Shown here in pieces: positions 51,485-60,114 of a stretch of DNA of 64,000 bases (position 1 is the stretch's first letter; the number at the start of each line of letters is the position of its first letter). The translations under genes were made by a program, and so were the position numbers. The notes under the pieces were generated by a model. The model saw only the letters and a list, made by a program, of their open reading frames with translations, was not told the origin of the DNA and ran no database searches. Source of the stretch: Pseudomonas lactis (GTDB lineage Bacteria > Pseudomonadota > Gammaproteobacteria > Pseudomonadales > Pseudomonadaceae); the NCBI RefSeq assembly GCF_001439845.1, contig NZ_JYLO01000009.1:285665-349664 (forward strand), written 5' to 3'.

Positions 51485-52480
51485 TCAGGCCTCGTGAATA
51501 CGCTGCTTGAAAGTCCGGCCAATCGCATGCACCCCGGGTTGGTACTGTTCCTCTTCAATGGCGGCCAGGGCCAGGCGCAGGGCGGTTTCGGCAATCAACT
51601 GATGTTGCTGGGCCATGGCGTTGACCGGCAGCGGCAGGAAATCCAGCAACTGCGTATCGCCGAAGGTGCCCAGGCGCAGGGGCCGCGACTTGAGGGGGAA
51701 GTCATGCAGCGCGTCGAACACGCCTTGCAGCAGTACGTAGGAGGTGGTCACCAGCGCGTCCGGCAGATGCCCCAGGCGTTGCAGCAGTTGCTCCATCAGC
51801 TCTCGGCCGCAGTCACGACTGAAGGCTTCGCCCTGCTCGATGATCACGTCGCCCGTAAAGCCTTGCAGCGCATCACGGAAACCGGCGGTACGTGCCTGGC
51901 TGATGCTCAGCTCGGGCCGTGCGCCGATCAGCGCGATCTGCTTGGGCAACGGTTGCAGCAGGCTGCTGGTGAGTTGCTGGCAGGCCTGGTGGTCATCGCT
52001 GACCACGGAGCAGAACTGGTTCGGCTCCATCTCCCGGTCGATGGCAATCACCGGCAGCCCCTTGGCCTGAAGCTCGCGATAGCTGTCATCGCTGGCCGGC
52101 AGGCAACTGGCGACGAACAACGCATCGCAACGCCTGGCACGGAACAGTTGCAGCAGTTGGCGTTCGCTGTCCGCTTCATCATCGGAGCTGGCGATCAGCA
52201 ACTGATAGCCTCGCGCCCGCGCACCTTGTTCCAGCAGTTTGGCGATGCGTGCGTAGCTGGGGTTTTCCAGGTCTGGCAGGATGAACCCCAAGGTGCGCGT
52301 ATGCCGGCTGCGCAGCCCGGCGGCTTGAGGGTTCGGGGTAAAGCCATGGGCTTGGACCACGGCACGCACACGCTCAACGGTTGCGTTGCTGATGCGCTGC
52401 TGTTCGGCTTTGCCATTGATGACATAGCTGGCGGTGGTAACGGACACACCGGCCAGACGTGCGATATCACTGAGTTTCAA
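51485..52480 (-). CDS. fruR: FruR/Cra, fructose operon repressor
   Basis: 331 residues if the TTG at 52480 is the start: AAGGA lies 8 bp upstream and the product then begins KLSDIARLAGVSVTTASYVINGKAEQ, as in Pseudomonas FruR. An ATG at 52567 would give a 29-residue extension without a ribosome binding site. LacI-family HTH and hinge at residues 1-60, periplasmic-binding-protein-like effector domain after that. In P. putida, Cra responds to fructose-1-phosphate made by FruB/FruA and represses fruBKA. The operator at 52626-52637 lies between the two divergent units. Confidence 0.93.
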   Translation of the reverse strand: MKLSDIARLAGVSVTTASYVINGKAEQQRISNATVERVRAVVQAHGFTPNPQAAGLRSRHTRTLGFILPDLENPSYARIAKLLEQGARARGYQLLIASSDDEADSERQLLQLFRARRCDALFVASCLPASDDSYRELQAKGLPVIAIDREMEPNQFCSVVSDDHQACQQLTSSLLQPLPKQIALIGARPELSISQARTAGFRDALQGFTGDVIIEQGEAFSRDCGRELMEQLLQRLGHLPDALVTTSYVLLQGVFDALHDFPLKSRPLRLGTFGDTQLLDFLPLPVNAMAQQHQLIAETALRLALAAIEEEQYQPGVHAIGRTFKQRIHEA

Positions 52481-52625
52481 ACCGGGATTTCCTTGTTTTT
52501 TGGAGCTCGCCCCGACATTTTGTCCAATCGTAACCGATTCCAGCATTCGACCCATGTCCCACAGCAAGCGCCGAGTGGCCCTTCAAGCTTGCACAATTAA
52601 CGCGTAATCTGCCATAAATTCTAGA

Positions 52626-52637
52626 TTAAACGTTTCA
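52626..52637. promoter_or_regulatory. Cra/FruR operator
   Basis: TTAAACGTTTCA, identical to the Cra operator described upstream of fruB in P. putida. It lies 128 bp before fruB and 146 bp after the fruR start, so it can serve both directions. The AT-rich stretch TTAATTTTGAACATATTT (52697-52714) may hold the fruB promoter. Confidence 0.9.
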
Positions 52638-52764
52638 GCAGGCGTATTTTTACGATGTTCGCCGCTGAGTGACCACTGCCAATTGACCGCTCAGTCAGTT
52701 AATTTTGAACATATTTACCTACAACAATACCTAGTGCGCCTGTCGCACTAACTGGGAGAACGGC

Positions 52765-55623
52765 ATGCTTGAGCTCACTGTAGAGCAGATATCCATGGGC
52801 CAGGTGGCTGTGGATAAATCTGCTGCCTTGCACCTGCTCGCTGACAAATTAGTGGCCGATGGCCTGGTTGCCGAAGGTTATCTCAGTGGCTTGCAAGCCC
52901 GTGAAGCCCAAGGCTCGACCTTTCTCGGACAAGGCATCGCCATTCCCCATGGCACGCCAGAAACCCGCGACCAGGTATTTTCCACCGGTGTGCGCCTGCT
53001 GCAGTTCCCCGAAGGGGTGGACTGGGGCGATGGCCAAATCGTTTACTTGGCGATTGGCATCGCGGCTAAATCCGATGAACACCTGCGCCTGCTGCAACTG
53101 CTCACCCGTGCCCTCGGTGAAACCGACCTGGGCCAGGCCTTGCGCCGTGCCAACAGTGCCGAAGCCCTGTTGAAACTGTTGCAAGGCGCGCCCCAGGAAC
53201 TGGCGCTGGATGCACAGATGATCAGCCTGGGCGTGTCGGCCGATGATTTTGAAGAGCTGGTGTGGCGCGGTGCACGCTTGCTGCGCCAGGCCGACTGTGT
53301 GAGCAATGGCTTTGCCGCCGTATTGCAGCAGGTCGACGCGCTGCCCCTGGGCGATGGCCTGTGGTGGTTGCACAGCGAGCAGACGGTCAAGCGTCCGGGC
53401 CTGGCCTTTGTGACGCCGGACAAACCCATGCGCTACCTCGGCCAGCCTTTGCACGGCCTGTTTTGCCTGGCGAGCCTCGGTGAAGCGCACCAAAGCCTGC
53501 TTGAACGCCTGTGTGCCTTGCTGATCGAAGGGCGCGGCCAGGAGTTGGGGCGCGCCACCAGCAGCCGCGCGGTGCTGGAAGTGCTGGGTGGTGAACTGCC
53601 GCCGGACTGGCCGAGCGCCCGCATTACCCTGGCCAACGCCCACGGGCTGCATGCTCGCCCGGCGAAGATCCTGGCGCAATTGGCGAAAAGTTTTGACGGC
53701 GATATCCGCGTGCGCATCGTCGATGGCGCGGTGGGCGCCGTGTCGGTCAAAAGCCTGAGCAAGCTGCTCAGCCTCGGCGCACGCCGTGGCCAGGTGCTGG
53801 AATTTGTGGCCGAGCCGACGGTGGCCGGCGATGCATTGCCCGCCCTTTTGGCCGCCGTGCAAGAGGGCCTTGGCGAAGAGGTCGAGCCCTTGCCTACGGT
53901 GAGTGCACAGCCAGCGCAGGTCGATATCGAACCCGTACTCAGCGCGCCACTGAGCGGTAGCCAACTCCAGGCGATTGCCGCCGCACCGGGTATTGCCATC
54001 GGCCCGGCCCATATTCAGGTGCCGCAGGTGTTCGATTACCCGTTGCGCGGTGAGTCTGCCGCCGCCGAACGCCAGCGCCTGCACACGGCCTTGAGCGACG
54101 TGCGCACGGATATCCAGGGCTTGATCGAGCGTAGCCAGGCCAAGGCCATCCGCGAGATTTTCATCACCCACCAGGAAATGCTCGACGACCCGGAACTGAC
54201 CGACGAAGTCGACACCCGCCTCAAGCAAGGCGAAAGCGCCGAAGCCGCCTGGATGAGCGTGATCGAAGCCGCCGCCAAGCAGCAGGAAGCCTTGCAGGAT
54301 GCCTTGCTGGCCGAGCGTGCTGCCGACTTGCGTGACATCGGCCGCCGCGTACTGGCCCAATTGTGTGGCGTTGAGAGCGTGCAGGAACCGAGCGAGCCCT
54401 ACATCCTGGTGATGGAAGAAGTCGGCCCTTCGGACGTGGCACGCCTGGACCCGGCCCGCGTTGCCGGCATTCTCACCGCCCGAGGTGGCGCCACAGCCCA
54501 CAGCGCCATCGTCGCCCGCGCACTGGGTATTCCGGCCTTGGTCGGTGCTGGTGCTGCGGTGTTACTGCTCAAAGCCGGCACGCCGCTGTTGCTCGATGGC
54601 CAGCGCGGTCGCCTGCATGTCGACCCCGACGCCGCCACCCTGCAACGGGCCACCGTGGAGCGCGACAGCCGCGAACAGCGCTTGCAAGCCGCTTCGGCCC
54701 AACGCCATGAACCGGCGCTGACCCGCGACGGGCACGCCGTGGAAGTGTTCGCCAACATTGGTGAAAGCGCCGGGGTGGCCAGTGCAGTGGAGCAGGGCGC
54801 CGAAGGCATTGGCCTGCTGCGCACCGAACTGATTTTCATGGCCCACCCCCAGGCGCCGGACGAGGCCACCCAGGAAGCCGAATACCGCCGCGTACTCGAC
54901 GGCCTCAACGGTCGCCCGTTGGTGGTGCGCACCCTGGATGTGGGCGGGGACAAGCCATTGCCCTACTGGCCGATCGCCGAAGAAGAAAACCCCTTCCTCG
55001 GTGTGCGCGGCATTCGCCTGACGCTGCAACGCCCGCAGATCATGGAAGCGCAACTGCGCGCACTGCTGCGTGCAGCGGATAACCGCCCGCTGCGCATCAT
55101 GTTCCCCATGGTCGGCAGCGTGGATGAGTGGCGCGCCGCCCGGGACATGACCGAGCGCCTGCGCCTGGAGATCCCGGTGGCGGACCTGCAACTGGGGATC
55201 ATGATCGAAGTCCCGTCAGCCGCCTTGCTGGCGCCGGTGCTCGCCAAGGAAGTCGACTTCTTCAGCGTCGGCACCAACGACCTGACCCAATACACCCTGG
55301 CCATCGACCGCGGCCACCCGACCCTGTCGGCCCAGGCCGATGGCCTGCACCCGGCAGTTTTGCAACTGATCGACATCACCGTGCGCGCCGCCCATGCCCA
55401 TGGCAAGTGGGTTGGCGTGTGCGGCGAGTTGGCGGCGGACCCGCTGGCGGTGCCGGTGCTGGTCGGCCTGGGTGTGGATGAGTTGAGCGTGTCGGCCCGC
55501 AGTATTCCCGAGGTGAAGGCGCGGGTGCGTGAATTCAGTCTGAGCGAGGCCCAGGGCCTGGCGCAACAAGCACTGGCGGTGGGTTCGCCCGCGCAAGTGC
55601 GTGCCCTAGTGGAGGCCGTGTAG
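52765..55623 (+). CDS. fruB: FruB, fructose PTS EIIA-HPr-EI fusion
   Basis: 952 residues. EIIA domain about 1-145 with active His in AIPHGTPETRD; HPr domain about 285-370 with LHARPAKILAQLAKSFDG; EI domain from about 395 with His in RGGATAHSAIVARALG and the PEP-binding C-terminal barrel (FGVGTNDLTQY-like FSVGTNDLTQYTLAIDRGH). It passes phosphate from PEP to FruA in one chain. Full length and intact. Confidence 0.97.
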   Translation: MLELTVEQISMGQVAVDKSAALHLLADKLVADGLVAEGYLSGLQAREAQGSTFLGQGIAIPHGTPETRDQVFSTGVRLLQFPEGVDWGDGQIVYLAIGIAAKSDEHLRLLQLLTRALGETDLGQALRRANSAEALLKLLQGAPQELALDAQMISLGVSADDFEELVWRGARLLRQADCVSNGFAAVLQQVDALPLGDGLWWLHSEQTVKRPGLAFVTPDKPMRYLGQPLHGLFCLASLGEAHQSLLERLCALLIEGRGQELGRATSSRAVLEVLGGELPPDWPSARITLANAHGLHARPAKILAQLAKSFDGDIRVRIVDGAVGAVSVKSLSKLLSLGARRGQVLEFVAEPTVAGDALPALLAAVQEGLGEEVEPLPTVSAQPAQVDIEPVLSAPLSGSQLQAIAAAPGIAIGPAHIQVPQVFDYPLRGESAAAERQRLHTALSDVRTDIQGLIERSQAKAIREIFITHQEMLDDPELTDEVDTRLKQGESAEAAWMSVIEAAAKQQEALQDALLAERAADLRDIGRRVLAQLCGVESVQEPSEPYILVMEEVGPSDVARLDPARVAGILTARGGATAHSAIVARALGIPALVGAGAAVLLLKAGTPLLLDGQRGRLHVDPDAATLQRATVERDSREQRLQAASAQRHEPALTRDGHAVEVFANIGESAGVASAVEQGAEGIGLLRTELIFMAHPQAPDEATQEAEYRRVLDGLNGRPLVVRTLDVGGDKPLPYWPIAEEENPFLGVRGIRLTLQRPQIMEAQLRALLRAADNRPLRIMFPMVGSVDEWRAARDMTERLRLEIPVADLQLGIMIEVPSAALLAPVLAKEVDFFSVGTNDLTQYTLAIDRGHPTLSAQADGLHPAVLQLIDITVRAAHAHGKWVGVCGELAADPLAVPVLVGLGVDELSVSARSIPEVKARVREFSLSEAQGLAQQALAVGSPAQVRALVEAV

Positions 55624-56544
55624 ATGGCGAATATTCTGACCCTGACGCTGAACCCGGCGTTGGACCTCACGGTACGCCTGGCGCACCTGCAACCCGGTGA
55701 GGTCAATCGCAGTGAAGCGATGCTCACCCACGCGGCGGGCAAGGGCGTGAATGTGGCGCAGGTGCTGGCGGACCTGGGCCATTACGTCAGCGTGGGCGGG
55801 TTTCTCGGCAGTGCCAACCCCCAGGCGTTCAATGCGCTGATCAAGCGCCGTGGGTTTGGCGATGCCTTCATCCGGGTTCCCGGCGAAACCCGTAGCAACA
55901 TCAAGATTGCCGAACAGGATGGGCGGGTCACCGACATCAATGCACCGGGGCCGCTGGTGACTGAAGAGGCGCTAAAAGCGCTGCTCAAGATGGTCGCGAT
56001 CATTGGCCCGGAGTTCGATGCGGTCGTGGTGGCCGGTAGCTTGCCGCGCGGCGTCAGCCCGCAGTGGTTTAAAGGTTTGCTGGAGGCGTTGAAGGACCTG
56101 GGGTTGAAAGTCGCCCTGGACACCAGTGGTGAAGCGCTGCGCCTGGGGTTGGAGGTTGGCCCGTGGCTGGTCAAACCCAATACTGAAGAGTTGGCCGAAG
56201 CCTTGGGTAACGCCACCGATGCCATCAGCCGACTGCATCAGCAAGGCGTCGAACATGTGGTGGTCTCCGACGGGGCCGCAGGCGTGACCTGGTACCGCCC
56301 GGGTGCGGCGCTGCATGCCACTCCGCCCAAGGTGGCAGTGGCCAGTACCGTGGGCGCCGGCGACTCGCTGCTGGCCGGGATGCTCCACGGTTTGCTCAGT
56401 GGTGACACGCCGGAGCACACCCTGCGCCGGGCCACGGCGATTGCCGCGATGGCGGTGACACAGATCGGTTTTGGCATCAGCGATGACGCGCAGTTGGCGC
56501 ATCTCGAAAGCGGCGTCGCTGTGCGCACGCTGACAGAACAATAA
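55624..56544 (+). CDS. fruK: 1-phosphofructokinase
   Basis: 306 residues, PfkB family. N-terminus ILTLTLNPALDLTVRL, the GKGVNVAQVLADLG sugar-binding region and ATP/anion-hole motif VGAGDSLLAGMLHG. Converts fructose-1-phosphate to fructose-1,6-bisphosphate. The ATG follows the fruB stop directly. Confidence 0.97.
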   Translation: MANILTLTLNPALDLTVRLAHLQPGEVNRSEAMLTHAAGKGVNVAQVLADLGHYVSVGGFLGSANPQAFNALIKRRGFGDAFIRVPGETRSNIKIAEQDGRVTDINAPGPLVTEEALKALLKMVAIIGPEFDAVVVAGSLPRGVSPQWFKGLLEALKDLGLKVALDTSGEALRLGLEVGPWLVKPNTEELAEALGNATDAISRLHQQGVEHVVVSDGAAGVTWYRPGAALHATPPKVAVASTVGAGDSLLAGMLHGLLSGDTPEHTLRRATAIAAMAVTQIGFGISDDAQLAHLESGVAVRTLTEQ

Positions 56545-56555
56545 GAGGGTTTGTG

Positions 56556-58265
56556 ATGAAGTTAGCCATTGTTACCGCCTGCCCGAACGGCATGGTCACC
56601 AGTGTGCTGTGCGCCCGCTTGTTGGACGCCGCCGCCCAGCGCATGGGCTTGCACACCAGTGTTGAAGTCGTCGATGTGCAGCGCCCGGAGCGCCAGTTGT
56701 CCCAGGCCACGATTGATGATGCCGAGTGGGTGCTGCTGGTCAGCAGTACCCCGGTGGAGATGCAGCGGTTTGTCGGCAAGCGCGTGTTCCAGAGCACGCC
56801 GGCCCAGGCGTTGGCAGATGTCGAAGGCGTATTGCGTCGGGGTGCTGAAGAGGCCCAGGTGTATGTCGCCAACGCTGCCCCGGTGGCGGCCAAGGCTGCG
56901 CCGCGTATCGTTGCGATTACCGCGTGCCCCACTGGCGTGGCCCACACGTTCATGGCCGCCGAGGCCTTGCAGCAGACGGCCCAGCGCCTGGGTTATGACT
57001 TGCAGGTCGAAACCCAAGGCTCGGTGGGCGCCCGCACGCCGTTAAGCCCCCAGGCGATTGCCGATGCCGATGTGGTATTGCTCGCGGCCGATATCGAAGT
57101 GGCCACCGAGCGTTTCGCCGGCAAGAAGATTTACCGCTGTGGCACCGGCATTGCTCTCAAGCAATCCGAAGCCATCCTCAACAAGGCCCTGGCCGAAGGC
57201 GCAGTGGAAAGCGCGGCCAGCGGTGCAGCGGCCAAGGCCGAGAAAACCGGGATCTACAAACACCTGCTCACCGGCGTGTCGTACATGTTGCCGATGGTGG
57301 TGGCGGGGGGCTTGCTGATCGCCTTGTCGTTTGTGTTCGGCATCCATGCCTTCGAACAGCCCGGCACCTTGGCGGCGGCGCTCAAATCCGTGGGTGACCA
57401 GGCGTTCCTGTTGATGGTGCCGCTGTTGGCGGGCTACATCGCCTACTCGATTGCCGACCGTCCTGGCCTGGCGCCCGGCATGATCGGCGGGCTGCTGGCG
57501 GGGACGCTGGGGGCTGGGTTTATCGGCGGCATCCTCGCCGGTTTCGTCGCTGGGTATTGCGTCAAGCTGATTAGCCGCGCGGTGCAACTGCCCCAGAGCC
57601 TGGAAGCGCTCAAGCCGATCCTGATCATCCCGTTATTGGCGAGCCTGTTTACTGGCTTGGTGATGATCTACCTGGTGGGCCCACCGGTCGCCCGCTTGCT
57701 CACGGGCCTGACGGATTTCCTCAGCACCATGGGCACCACCAACGCGGTGCTGCTGGGCATTCTGCTCGGCGGCATGATGTGCGTGGACTTGGGCGGGCCG
57801 ATCAACAAGGCGGCCTATGCGTTCTCGGTTGGCCTGCTGGCCGCGTCGAGCGGCGCGCCGATGGCCGCGACCATGGCCGCCGGCATGGTGCCGCCGATTG
57901 GCATGGGCATCGCCACGTTACTGGCCCGACGCAAGTTCGCCCAGACCGAACGCGAGGCCGGCAAGGCGGCAATGATTTTGGGGCTGTGCTTTATCTCCGA
58001 AGGCGCGATTCCCTTCGCCGCCAAAGACCCGCTGCGGGTCATTCCGGCCAGTATTGCCGGTGGTGCGTTGACCGGTGCGCTGTCGATGTACTTCGGCTGC
58101 AAACTCGCCGCACCCCATGGCGGGTTGTTTGTGCTGGTGATTCCGAATGCGATGAACCATGCGTTGTTGTACTTGTTGGCGATTGTCGCGGGCAGTGTGT
58201 TGACCGGGCTGGTGTATGCCGTGCTCAAGCGACCGGAAGCGGCCGAGCTGGCCGTGACTGCCTGA
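56556..58265 (+). CDS. fruA: FruA, fructose PTS EIIBC
   Basis: 569 residues from ATG 56556 (AGAGGG upstream; GTG 56553 adjacent). Degenerate EIIB-like domain at residues 1-100, functional EIIB at about 110-205 with the phosphorylated cysteine in ITACPTGVAHTFMAAEAL, and a nine-helix EIIC from about 225. Imports fructose as fructose-1-phosphate. Confidence 0.97.
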   Translation: MKLAIVTACPNGMVTSVLCARLLDAAAQRMGLHTSVEVVDVQRPERQLSQATIDDAEWVLLVSSTPVEMQRFVGKRVFQSTPAQALADVEGVLRRGAEEAQVYVANAAPVAAKAAPRIVAITACPTGVAHTFMAAEALQQTAQRLGYDLQVETQGSVGARTPLSPQAIADADVVLLAADIEVATERFAGKKIYRCGTGIALKQSEAILNKALAEGAVESAASGAAAKAEKTGIYKHLLTGVSYMLPMVVAGGLLIALSFVFGIHAFEQPGTLAAALKSVGDQAFLLMVPLLAGYIAYSIADRPGLAPGMIGGLLAGTLGAGFIGGILAGFVAGYCVKLISRAVQLPQSLEALKPILIIPLLASLFTGLVMIYLVGPPVARLLTGLTDFLSTMGTTNAVLLGILLGGMMCVDLGGPINKAAYAFSVGLLAASSGAPMAATMAAGMVPPIGMGIATLLARRKFAQTEREAGKAAMILGLCFISEGAIPFAAKDPLRVIPASIAGGALTGALSMYFGCKLAAPHGGLFVLVIPNAMNHALLYLLAIVAGSVLTGLVYAVLKRPEAAELAVTA

Positions 58266-58278
58266 CACTGGCAAAAAA

Positions 58279-58365
58279 TGTGGGAGCTGGCTTGCCTGCG
58301 ATAGCATCGACTGGGTTTGCCTGATACACCGAGGTGTTTGCATCGCAGGCAAGCCAGCTCCCACA
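58279..58365. repeat. REPIN, second REP subtype
   Basis: TGTGGGAGCTGGCTTGCCTG at the left and its inverse at the right. Different core (GGCTTGCCTGCGAT) from the three other REPINs in the window. It lies behind fruA and may terminate it. Confidence 0.92.
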
Positions 58366-58456
58366 GGTGAATTTGATCGTTCTCCCGATTGGTGTCACAT
58401 CCGCTTCATCCCATCATGCTTAAGTGGCCCTTTTGATACTCAAGAGGGCATCCTGC

Positions 58457-59998
58457 ATGAGCCACTTCGATCTCGGCCGCCGCCGTGTGATGCAAGCCGT
58501 AGGCGCTGGCCTGCTGTTGCCGGGCCTGGCGCCGGCGGTGATCGCTTCGGTGAAGGACCGGCCGCAACTCACGGACGGCGTGCAATCGGGCGACCTGCAG
58601 GGCGATCGCGCGATGATCTGGAGCCGCAGCGACCGCCCGGCGAAGATGGTGGTGGAGTGGGACACCCGCAGCGTGTTCAGCAACCCGCGCCGATTCGTCT
58701 CGCCCCTGGCCGACAGCCGCACCGACTTTACCGCCCGTGTCGAACTCACCGGGCTGCCGGTTGACCAGGCGATTTTCTACCGCGTGCATTTCGAAGACGC
58801 CCAGACCGGCATTGCCAGTGAACCCTGGTTCGGCCACTTGCGCAGCGTGCCGCAACAGCGGCGCGATATCCGTTTTGTGTGGAGCGGCGACACCGTCGGC
58901 CAAGGCTTCGGCATCAACCCGGACATCGGTGGTATGCGCATCTACGAAGCCATGCGCCTGCGCTTGCCGGACTTTTTTATCCACAGCGGCGACACCATCT
59001 ACGCCGACGGCCCAGTCCCCGCGCAGCTCACCACTGAAGGCGGGCGCATCTGGCGCAACATCACCACTGAAGCCAAAAGCAAAGTCGCGGAAACCCTCGA
59101 TGAATATCGCGGCAATTACCGCTACAACCTGCTGGATGAAAACGTGCGCCGCTTCAATGCCGAGGTGCCGCAGATCTGGCAGTGGGACGATCACGAGGTG
59201 ATTAACAACTGGTCATCGAGCAAGCAGTTGGATGAGCGTTACCAGACCCGCGATATCCACACCCTAGTGGGCCGTGCCCGCCAGGCCTGGCTGGAATATT
59301 CACCCATGCGCCGACAGAGCGCCGACGCTGGTGGGCGCATTTATCGCAAGCTCAGTTATGGGCCGCTGCTGGATGTGTTTGTGTTGGATATGCGCAGCTA
59401 TCGGGGGCCGAATGACGACAACCTGGGCGCTGAAAAACCCTTCCTCGGCCGTGAACAGTTGGACTGGCTCAAGCGCGGGCTCAAGGCGTCGCAAGCGCAG
59501 TGGAAGGTGGTCGCCGCCGACATGCCTATTGGCCTGGGCGTGCCCGACGGTGAAGTCAGCCCCGGCGTGGCGCGTTGGGAAGCGATCGCCAATGGCGACC
59601 CTGGCCCGGCGCAAGGGCGTGAGCTGGAGGTCGCCGAAATGCTGGGGTTCCTGCATGAGCACAAGGTGCGCAACCACGTGTGGCTGACGGCCGATGTGCA
59701 TTACTGCGCGGCGCATCACTATCACCCTGACCGCGCGGCGTTCCAGGATTTCGAGCCGTTCTGGGAGTTTGTGGCGGGGCCGCTGAATGCGGGAAGTTTC
59801 GGGCCCAACCCACTGGATAAAACCTTTGGCCCGCACGTGGTATTCCAGAAGGCGCCACCGGCACAGAACACCTCGCCGTTTGCGGGCTTTCAGTTTTTTG
59901 GTGAAGTGCAGATTGATGGGCAGACGGCGGAGTTGACGGTGATGCTGCGCGATCTCGATGGCGTCTCGGTGTTCGAGCAAAAGCTGCAACCGGCCTGA
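58457..59998 (+). CDS. phoD: PhoD-like alkaline phosphatase, Tat-exported
   Basis: 513 residues from ATG 58457. Tat-type signal LGRRRVMQAVGAGLLLPGLAPAV. PhoD N-terminal beta domain to about residue 115, then the metallophosphatase core: WSGDTVGQGFG, HSGDTIYADGP, WDDHEVINNW and TADVHYCAAHHY. PhoD enzymes hydrolyse phosphate diesters and monoesters in the periplasm or outside with Ca and Fe. No Pho box was identified with confidence. Confidence 0.9.
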   Translation: MSHFDLGRRRVMQAVGAGLLLPGLAPAVIASVKDRPQLTDGVQSGDLQGDRAMIWSRSDRPAKMVVEWDTRSVFSNPRRFVSPLADSRTDFTARVELTGLPVDQAIFYRVHFEDAQTGIASEPWFGHLRSVPQQRRDIRFVWSGDTVGQGFGINPDIGGMRIYEAMRLRLPDFFIHSGDTIYADGPVPAQLTTEGGRIWRNITTEAKSKVAETLDEYRGNYRYNLLDENVRRFNAEVPQIWQWDDHEVINNWSSSKQLDERYQTRDIHTLVGRARQAWLEYSPMRRQSADAGGRIYRKLSYGPLLDVFVLDMRSYRGPNDDNLGAEKPFLGREQLDWLKRGLKASQAQWKVVAADMPIGLGVPDGEVSPGVARWEAIANGDPGPAQGRELEVAEMLGFLHEHKVRNHVWLTADVHYCAAHHYHPDRAAFQDFEPFWEFVAGPLNAGSFGPNPLDKTFGPHVVFQKAPPAQNTSPFAGFQFFGEVQIDGQTAELTVMLRDLDGVSVFEQKLQPA

Positions 59999-59999
59999 T

Positions 60000-60106
60000 C
60001 GTTCCCACGCTCTGCGTGGGAACGCATCCTGTGACGCTCCGCGTCACGCCGTCAAGAGCGGACGCGGAGCGTCCAGGGCGGCATTCCCACGCGGAGCGTG
60101 GGAACG
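60000..60106. repeat. Cluster of four short hairpins (GTTCCCACGC-type repeat)
   Basis: Four hairpins in a row: CGTTCCCACGC/GCGTGGGAACG, GTGACGC/GCGTCAC, GGACGC/GCGTCC and TTCCCACGC/GCGTGGGAA. A repeat family that is frequent in intergenic regions of the P. fluorescens group. Located between convergent phoD and the reductase gene, where it can act as terminator. Confidence 0.85.
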
Positions 60107-60114
60107 GTCAAATA

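Noticed and set aside
52849..54501. 550-residue frame antisense to fruB
   Set aside because: A typical GC-rich shadow frame; fruB has clear PTS domains and active-site motifs on the plus strand.
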